Positions 7,085-12,435 of a stretch of DNA of 12,435 nt are shown here, one piece after another (the first letter of the stretch is position 1; every line of letters begins with the position of its first letter). The notes beneath the pieces were generated by a model. The model was not told the origin of the DNA. It worked only from the letters and a program-made list of their open reading frames with translations, and made no database searches. The DNA comes from Chrysochromulina tobinii (taxonomy: Eukaryota; Haptophyta; Prymnesiales; Chrysochromulinaceae): contig JWZX01002764.1 of NCBI GenBank assembly GCA_001275005.1, forward strand, positions 1-12,435. Reading direction: 5' to 3'. Position numbers and translations under genes: made by a program.

Positions 7085-9647
7085 GGAAGTCGATGAACTC
7101 CAACCCCAGCTCGTGCGCCCTGGTGGCCACGGCTGCCGGCCCGCCCCGTGTGACGGGGCGAGACCCAATGTCGGCCCACTCGTTGTTGGCCGACGTAATC
7201 CGCTCTCCCATCACGAAGACGGAGCGGTCAGAACACCAGAGGACCCGCGCCGCGCACAGCCGCTGCGACAGCGGCGTGCTTGGGGTCAGCGAACGGATGG
7301 CCGAGAGCGCCACCGTGTTGTCGGTGTACTCCCAGACATACTGAAACTGGAGGGCCTCGCCGAGGACGAAGAGGCCGACAGTGGACGCTACGAGCTCCTT
7401 GTCCGCGATGATGAGGTCGCGGTCGAGCTCGCCCCAGACGCCACTGACCATGTAAACGACGCCCGACGCGAACGTCCAGGCTGCCCAGCCCTCCTCCCCC
7501 GAGGCGTCGGCATAGATGACGCCCACGCCCGGGGCACCATAGGCCGGCACCCACTCCCGGCAAGCCATGGGCACGCCCACGTGTTCCGGGTCCTCGAGCT
7601 CGGTCGCCCAGCGCTGCAGGGCCTCCCGTACGTGCTTCGAGATGAAGACCATCCGATGCTCGGGGCGAAACACCAGCGAGCGCTTCAAGGCAATCTTGAA
7701 GCTCCGCCAACACGGGGCGACCCACTGGCGCCCTTTCGGGTACACGATCGACGCGAAGGTGAGCTTGCCCAAGAGCTCACGGAACTCAGCCAGAGGCACC
7801 TCCCCCCGTCGTGTCGAAACCGAGCGGCAGAGCGCTGCATAGCGCGCGCGCTTGACCTCAGAGAGCCGCATGAACCCCAAGTCGAGGTCGAGGTCGACCC
7901 CCAGCAGGTCGATCTGCTCCCCAAACATCCTCTTCTCTGGCGAGGAGAGGTGACCAAACGCATCGAACACGTCCTCGACGATCTCGAGGTGGACTTGGGC
8001 GCGCGTCATCTGCACGCCCTCGGAGTCCAACATCGGCCGCCCGAGCGAATCGAAGAGGGGGTCGTCGATAGAAGCGCCCCCGCAGTCGTCGACGAACTGG
8101 CCGCACACGTGCAGCACCGCCCAGCGCTCATCGTGGAACGGCTCGAGCTCGGGCAGCAGTACACCAAACTCGAGGGCCACGCGCACGCGTTCCCGCTGCC
8201 ACGCGATCACCCGCGAGTCACTCGGCGGGTGGGACGCGTCGAACTGGCGCAGGCGCTGCTTCGCCACTGACGCCATGTGGTTCGAGTGCTGGATCGCCTT
8301 GACCGCCACCGACGCGTCGCCAAACTGGCACCGCCAATCGATCTGCCAGTTGCCCGCCGGTGTAACCATCGCCTGACGCCACACCTGATCGGGCCGACGC
8401 CCGATCTTACGATAGAAGGCCTCGGCGTCGATCTTCCACGCGCGCACGGGCGCGCCCGACGCCTTGAGCACCATCATCCCCGAGGCCACCTGGGCGAGCC
8501 GCAGCAGCACCGGCGGCGGCCAGCCCGCCCGATCCATCGCGTCATTCAGCGAGGGACAGGGCAACAGGTGCGGCTCAAGCGCAACACCCGGCTTCGGCCA
8601 CGACAGGTCGTTAGTGAGCCGAAACTTCGGCTTCCCCGCCCGGGCGGACTCGTCGACCACCGAGTAGGGGCAGCAGCGGATCGGCCACATCGGCAGCCGC
8701 TCATGATCCTCCGCCCACCCCTGGAGCACGCTCTTGGTGATCTTCGCCTCCGCCTGCTCGAAGAAGGCCAGCGCACCCGAGTGGGGAGCGCATAACAACG
8801 TCCCAAACTCGACCTGAGAGTCGTCGCTGAAGCCCCGCAGGCACTCGTCAATAATCGCCTGGTCAGGGTAGTCAATCCCCAAAATGGAGATCGCGTGCCT
8901 GTTCAGGTCGTGCTGAACCGGCGTCCCCGTAGCGATCACCTGCGCCGGAAGGCCGTGGGCAAGGGGACGCAGATCCCAAACCCAACCCCGCGCCTCCGGA
9001 ACAGTATGCATATCCTCCGGAAGCCATAGATCATCCGGGCGGAGACGGCGCGCCAACGAGGCATTCCCCCGGCGCGCCGCCGCCGCCATACGCCGAAACC
9101 GCCTGAGCCACCGCCCGATGAGCCTGATCGTGCCAACCGGCACGACCTGGTCGAGCCGCGTCACCCTGGGCGGAAAGGCAGCAAGCAGCCCCGCGTACGG
9201 CCGCGGAGGCGGCAGAGGCGCGGTAGCCGCCGGTACATTAAGCCGCGGCATCGGCCGACGTAGCAGATCCTCGAGCCGCGCCGCGTCGTAAGCCAGCAGG
9301 GAGAACGTCGCCCGCTTGCGCGGCAAGCGCACGGCGTCGACGCCCCCCACCCCATGCGGGTCCGCCGACCCGAAGTAGAACCCCCGCACGTCCCAAACCA
9401 AGGCCGGAGCGCCTCCCTCGCCCGTCGAGGACGCCAACTCCTGCCAGTCACGCACACCCTCCCCCACGCCCGGACGCACGACCGCCGCGGCACGCTCGAG
9501 CGCTCGGAGGTCGACGGGCGCGCCGTTAAGCACGCCCCTCGCCGGCCACGTCGAGAACGTGACCCCCCATCGCTCCGCTTGCATGTCCGCTAGCCGTGCG
9601 CGCTCAGGCGCGGCACCCCCCTTGCGATGTTCGACATGATCAATCAT
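7056..9647 (-). CDS. Reverse transcriptase-RNase H of DIRS-like retrotransposon
   Basis: This protein copies the element RNA into DNA and removes the RNA strand. From the ATG at 9647 it has 863 residues. The frame is open upstream to an ATG at 9941, but that part is an Arg/Ala/Ser-rich shadow of gag, and the start overlapping the gag stop is preferred. The first 300 residues are an unassigned N-terminal region. RT motifs follow: FRLTNDLSWPKPG, motif A WKIDAEAFYRKI (Asp407), a motif-B-like RCQFGDASVAVKAI, and the active site FVDD (518-521, replacing the common YxDD). RNase H follows: VIYADASGEEGW (Asp714), KELVA, YTDNTVAL and NEWADIGSR (Asp826), which supply the expected acidic residues. The protein ends about 30 residues after RNase H. 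I see no aspartic protease, no integrase and no adenine-methyltransferase domain of the kind reported in many DIRS elements. The TGA stop overlaps the start of the recombinase gene. Confidence 0.92.
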   Translation of the reverse strand: MIDHVEHRKGGAAPERARLADMQAERWGVTFSTWPARGVLNGAPVDLRALERAAAVVRPGVGEGVRDWQELASSTGEGGAPALVWDVRGFYFGSADPHGVGGVDAVRLPRKRATFSLLAYDAARLEDLLRRPMPRLNVPAATAPLPPPRPYAGLLAAFPPRVTRLDQVVPVGTIRLIGRWLRRFRRMAAAARRGNASLARRLRPDDLWLPEDMHTVPEARGWVWDLRPLAHGLPAQVIATGTPVQHDLNRHAISILGIDYPDQAIIDECLRGFSDDSQVEFGTLLCAPHSGALAFFEQAEAKITKSVLQGWAEDHERLPMWPIRCCPYSVVDESARAGKPKFRLTNDLSWPKPGVALEPHLLPCPSLNDAMDRAGWPPPVLLRLAQVASGMMVLKASGAPVRAWKIDAEAFYRKIGRRPDQVWRQAMVTPAGNWQIDWRCQFGDASVAVKAIQHSNHMASVAKQRLRQFDASHPPSDSRVIAWQRERVRVALEFGVLLPELEPFHDERWAVLHVCGQFVDDCGGASIDDPLFDSLGRPMLDSEGVQMTRAQVHLEIVEDVFDAFGHLSSPEKRMFGEQIDLLGVDLDLDLGFMRLSEVKRARYAALCRSVSTRRGEVPLAEFRELLGKLTFASIVYPKGRQWVAPCWRSFKIALKRSLVFRPEHRMVFISKHVREALQRWATELEDPEHVGVPMACREWVPAYGAPGVGVIYADASGEEGWAAWTFASGVVYMVSGVWGELDRDLIIADKELVASTVGLFVLGEALQFQYVWEYTDNTVALSAIRSLTPSTPLSQRLCAARVLWCSDRSVFVMGERITSANNEWADIGSRPVTRGGPAAVATRAHELGLEFIDFHVVDWRDVL
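9640..9647 (-). promoter_or_regulatory. gag stop / RT start overlap (ATGATTGA)
   Basis: On the minus strand the RT start codon ATG (9647-9645) lies just before the gag stop TGA (9642-9640) in another frame, so the two genes overlap by 8 nt. This geometry is typical of coupled termination-reinitiation. No classical slippery heptamer was seen here, so a programmed frameshift producing Gag-Pol is less likely, though not excluded. Confidence 0.6.
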
Positions 9648-12150
9648 GGGAGGCGGCAACGAACTCGATCTTCTCCCCATGCTTGTGGGGGCAGTCCTTC
9701 TTGGTGCAGTTGCCCTTAAGGTGGTGCACCCAGCACATGCCCGGGTGCTCGGAGATGAAGCGGTCGACCGTCGCCTTGTCCACAAAGGCGCCCTTGCCCT
9801 TGCCGCCGCCGCCCTTGCCGCCCGCGCCCTGCGCATCCTCCAACTTCTTCTCCAGCTCCTTGAGCTTCTTGAAGATCTCATCCGAGGAGCCGGCATCCTT
9901 GCCCCGGGTGCGCGCCATGACGACCTCCCGGAAGCGCTCATACGGCTCAGACTCAGTGAAGGCCTCCCAGGTCTGCGTGAGAGCGGGAAGAGCCCGCCCG
10001 AGCTGCCGAAACTCCCTGTGGGCGTCGTCGAACCTAGCGAACACGACGCTCGGCAGCATCTCGATGATCGTCACCGCGGGGACGCCCGCCTCGAGGGCGC
10101 TCACCGCCGAAGAGGTGATCAGCTGCAACGTGAACGCAACCTCCGGGTCCCAAAAGTGGGTGAGCGTCGTCATCAAGTACGTCAGAGCGCTGAAGAACGA
10201 CGTGAAGATCGCCCAGACACTCGACAGGCTGTTGGCGTCGCCCTTAACCACGCCGAGCCAGCTAGAGGTCTGCTCGGACGTGATGGCCTTCTTGAGGTCA
10301 AACTTGCGCCACCGCCCGTACCAACAGGCGTTGGCGAGCTCGGTCGTGTCGAGGCTCTCGCGGCGCATTAGGCGCCTCCACTCCTGCTGCAGCACCTGCT
10401 CGACACCCGCGCGCACCGAGCACACCGCCTGCCAGACGATGTCGAGGTACTCGTACCCCCGGTCGTGCTGCATGCTCTCACGGCTGCTCGCTGACGGCTT
10501 GCCGCACTGCTCTGCCAGGAAGACGTGTGCCCACATGGTCGAGGAGTTGGCGCTGCTCGCGAGAGCCGTGCCAACGAGCTCCGCAACCGCGCGAACAAAC
10601 AGACAGCCGGGCGTCATCCTCTTGCCGCCCTTCCGCACCGCCCCCGCGTCGGCCAAGCCCTCCTCGAGCATCGCGACGAGGTCCACCAGCTGCTGACGGG
10701 CGGCGGCATCATTCGATATCGTACGCAGCCCCCGCTCGAAGATGCTCTGGCCCAGCGCCTCCGGCCCCCCCTTGTAGGAGCTGCCGGCGTCCGCCACATG
10801 AAACATCTGCAGGCGCGTGGTAGCCACTGGCAGACCCAGCTTCTGCATGAGCACACCCGACGAGCTGAGAGACGAAGTCCGCATGCGCCCTGCTGCGCCG
10901 GACGCGGCAGCATGCTGCCCGCCCTCTCGCCCCTCCATGTGCTCAGAAACGATCTCGCGGAGCGCCTTCAGCGCCGTTGCGCCCTGTACGGACGTCTTGC
11001 ACGGCACAGGCGTACCCGCTCGCACAGCTGCCGAACTGACCAGCTCGCTCGGCGACTGGCTCGTAAACCCAGCCAGGCGCACGATCATGATGCCCGCCAG
11101 CTGTAGGCTCTTAAGGCAGTCCTCATCACCGAGAGCAGCCACCCGAGCCCCCGTCGAGATGAGCGTCTCGCGCAAGTGCTCGATCATGAACTTGACAACT
11201 GTCAAAGTCGCCTTCTCCGTCATCTGAGGCGGTACAAACGCCTGCAGCAGGCGCACCGGGTCATCACCCAGCTTATCGTGCGGCGGAGCTGCGCGAGCAC
11301 CCCCGTCGCCCGCCGCTGCGCGAAGATCTTCGAGCAGCGACTCCGCATCGCCATCCTCCGGTTCGGACTTGACGCTGACGTCATCCGAAGAGCCATCGAC
11401 GCCATCCTCCTCCTCATCGTACTCGCCCTGCAGCTCGTCGAGATCGACCGCCGCAGCGGCACCCGCCCGACCTGTCGTAGGAGATGCACGTGCATCTGGA
11501 CCACGCGCCATGCACGAGGCGAGCGTCGCAGCGCGCCGCGGTTGCGGCGCGGCATTACGACGGCCCTTTGGAGCTGGCTCCGGAACACGCGGAGTAGCCG
11601 CCGCCGCCGCCCTTGAAGGACCAGCCGGCCCCGCATCAGCGTACCGCACTCGGCCACCCGAGCTAATGACGCGCAGACGAGCGAAGTACGTCACTCGCTG
11701 CAACGCCCGTGCGTACCTGCGCCACTTGCGATGTACCAAACTCAGATGCGCCCTCATCTCTTCGAGGATGCGCACCGCCGCCTCGTCGTGCGTATAGCGC
11801 ACGAAACGTGCGTGATCGCCCCCGCGGCGATCATCAGCAACAGCCGCTGGGCCTCGCGCGTCTGCCGGGCGACCACCGCGCTCGGCTTCTGCTTCCCGGC
11901 GCGCCTCGCGCTCCACCGTCGACGCCACACGCGGCGTCGCCACTCGAGTGCTCGGGCTTGACCCGACGGCTTCAGGAACAACAACAGCCCGCGGCTCACT
12001 CGTCGCGGGGGTACCCGAGCGAGGCGGCGCTGAAAGCGCCGCGGCTGGGGAAGAAGAACTAGCACACGTACGTGCCGAAGGAACAACGCCTGACGAGCTC
12101 GACGCTCTCCCCATCGAGGGCATCTCAGTCGTCAGGTACATGCCAGCCAT
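9640..12150 (-). CDS. gag: Gag-like protein of DIRS-type element with CCCH zinc finger
   Basis: This is the probable nucleocapsid/structural protein that binds the element RNA. From the first in-frame ATG (12150) it is about 836 residues; the frame itself is open from 12288. The N-terminal third is Ala/Ser/Arg-rich and low in complexity, followed by an acidic stretch (EYDEEEDGVDGSSDD and nearby). The middle is a long, mainly helical region without a domain I recognise. Near the C-terminus come a charged coiled-coil-like segment (IFKKLKELEKKLED), a Gly/Lys linker, and a zinc finger C806-x8-C815-x4-C820-x3-H824, close to the canonical CCCH spacing of 8-5-3. Position as first gene of the element and the RNA-binding finger support a Gag role; sequence similarity to known Gags could not be tested. 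Its TGA stop lies inside the RT start (ATGATTGA, 9647-9640). GC at third positions is very high, as in the two genes downstream. Confidence 0.72.
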   Translation of the reverse strand: MAGMYLTTEMPSMGRASSSSGVVPSARTCASSSSPAAALSAPPRSGTPATSEPRAVVVPEAVGSSPSTRVATPRVASTVEREARREAEAERGGRPADARGPAAVADDRRGGDHARFVRYTHDEAAVRILEEMRAHLSLVHRKWRRYARALQRVTYFARLRVISSGGRVRYADAGPAGPSRAAAAATPRVPEPAPKGRRNAAPQPRRAATLASCMARGPDARASPTTGRAGAAAAVDLDELQGEYDEEEDGVDGSSDDVSVKSEPEDGDAESLLEDLRAAAGDGGARAAPPHDKLGDDPVRLLQAFVPPQMTEKATLTVVKFMIEHLRETLISTGARVAALGDEDCLKSLQLAGIMIVRLAGFTSQSPSELVSSAAVRAGTPVPCKTSVQGATALKALREIVSEHMEGREGGQHAAASGAAGRMRTSSLSSSGVLMQKLGLPVATTRLQMFHVADAGSSYKGGPEALGQSIFERGLRTISNDAAARQQLVDLVAMLEEGLADAGAVRKGGKRMTPGCLFVRAVAELVGTALASSANSSTMWAHVFLAEQCGKPSASSRESMQHDRGYEYLDIVWQAVCSVRAGVEQVLQQEWRRLMRRESLDTTELANACWYGRWRKFDLKKAITSEQTSSWLGVVKGDANSLSSVWAIFTSFFSALTYLMTTLTHFWDPEVAFTLQLITSSAVSALEAGVPAVTIIEMLPSVVFARFDDAHREFRQLGRALPALTQTWEAFTESEPYERFREVVMARTRGKDAGSSDEIFKKLKELEKKLEDAQGAGGKGGGGKGKGAFVDKATVDRFISEHPGMCWVHHLKGNCTKKDCPHKHGEKIEFVAASHD

Positions 12151-12435
12151 CCTGACGCGGAGAGCCTTGCTGTCGAAACTCGTCGCCGCGGACGGAACCT
12201 CGCTGCCGCAACCATGCTCCTCGAGAAGCCTGAGAGCCTGACCGCGCGCCACAGCTCCTCCTTGACGATCTCGAAGCTGAAGTCCTCCTCATCATCACTG
12301 AATTCGATCGTGGCTCTCACAGTGCTCTTGGACAACGCAGAGACGACGATTCCGCGGCCCTGGTGAATCGACGGGGCAATGCCTGCACTGACGAGGCACT
12401 CAGTCACCGCGAAAAGCTTCGCCACGTCCTCGGAC
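12132..12435 (-). CDS. Partial open frame entering from the right edge, upstream of gag; unrecognised
   Basis: This frame is open from the window edge to a TGA at 12134-12132. It has no ATG in its first part, so it is either a continuation of a longer protein or an exon. The first 65 or so residues look protein-like, with an acidic patch (FSDDEEDFSFEIVKEELW). The last 35 residues are arginine- and serine-rich and look like an out-of-frame reading of gag. In the gag frame the matching stretch (ALRLLEEHGCG and onward) looks more natural, and that frame is already open from 12288. The coding signal therefore seems to switch frame near 12240-12255. This could be a lost base in this copy, an unrecognised intron, a frameshift site, or a separate small upstream gene whose stop overlaps the gag ATG at 12141. 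No function can be assigned. Confidence 0.4.
   Translation of the reverse strand, partial: SEDVAKLFAVTECLVSAGIAPSIHQGRGIVVSALSKSTVRATIEFSDDEEDFSFEIVKEELWRAVRLSGFSRSMVAAARFRPRRRVSTARLSASGWLACT

Larger units (their letters stand above)
5810..12435 (-). mobile_element. DIRS-like tyrosine-recombinase retrotransposon (5' end not defined)
   Basis: Three uninterrupted minus-strand genes (gag, RT-RNase H, tyrosine recombinase) lie end to end with overlapping stops and starts. An RT-RNase H together with a tyrosine recombinase, and no aspartic protease or DDE integrase in view, defines the DIRS order of retrotransposons (DIRS, PAT, Ngaro and relatives). All three frames are free of stops over more than 6 kb, so this copy is probably young. 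The outer limits given are those of the visible coding region. I did not find inverted terminal repeats, an internal complementary region or split direct repeats, and the 5' terminus may lie beyond the right edge. Whether the 483-codon frame at 4359-5810 belongs to the element is open. Confidence 0.88.

Noticed and set aside
7085-7168. Recombinase start at 7168
   Set aside because: The codon there is TTG and the residues are a shadow of the RT C-terminus; the first ATG is at 7084.
6858-8270. 470-codon open frame on the plus strand
   Set aside because: It lies wholly antisense to the intact RT and recombinase genes; its Arg/His/Pro-rich composition is typical of the reverse reading of GC-rich codons.
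9648-9941. N-terminal extension of the RT gene to an ATG at 9941
   Set aside because: The extra 98 residues are Arg/Ala/Ser-rich shadows of the gag frame; the start that overlaps the gag stop fits the element's layout better.
9596-10696. 366-codon open frame on the plus strand over gag
   Set aside because: It is antisense to gag, Ser/Arg/Pro-rich, and has no recognisable motif.
12151-12252. Gag start at 12252
   Set aside because: The codon there is GTG; the first ATG in frame is at 12150. The frame may still be coding upstream through another mechanism.
5810-12435. LTR retrotransposon or endogenous retrovirus
   Set aside because: There is no protease or DDE integrase, and a tyrosine recombinase is present instead; no envelope-like gene or LTR pair was seen.
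1-12435. CRISPR array, bacterial operon or prophage
   Set aside because: No regular repeat-spacer array or bacterial ribosome-binding pattern was seen; the tyrosine recombinase is paired with an RT-RNase H as in eukaryotic DIRS elements.

Overview
This window looks like GC-rich nuclear DNA of a eukaryote, most likely a protist or alga. The evidence is an intact DIRS-type (tyrosine-recombinase) retrotransposon, a family known from eukaryotes, surrounded by mostly non-coding, repeat-bearing DNA with isolated exon-like open stretches. I cannot name the lineage from the sequence alone.

Right half (about 5810-12435, minus strand): a retrotransposon with three intact genes in the order gag, reverse transcriptase-RNase H, tyrosine recombinase. 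Gag carries a C-terminal CCCH zinc finger. The pol protein shows the RT motif A Asp, an FVDD active site and an RNase H domain. The recombinase shows the Arg, HxxR, Trp and Tyr signature. Gag would package the RNA, RT-RH would copy it, and the recombinase would insert a circular DNA product without the DDE integrase used by LTR elements. Each gene begins inside the last few codons of the gene before it, in a different frame, which suggests coupled termination-reinitiation. An open frame entering from the right edge (12132-12435) feeds into gag in the same overlapping way. The element's terminal repeats were not found, and its 5' end may lie beyond the window.

Centre-left (4359-5810, minus strand): a fourth open frame encodes a probable glycosyltransferase-like protein. 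Its first ATG overlaps the recombinase stop as TAATG. It could be a host gene next to the insertion or a cargo gene of the element. Only the part from about 5330 down looks convincingly protein-like.

Left (1-4358): no complete gene is convincing. There are possible exon fragments at 1166-1441 (+), 2457-2717 (-) and 3128-3480 (+). There is also a rich set of repeats: two diverged 82-bp direct copies, a tRNA-like T-arm of a probable SINE, a 22-bp tandem triplet, a 28-nt exact inverted pair, and a 94-bp ungapped inverted repeat able to fold into a long hairpin, flanked by 32-bp direct repeats.
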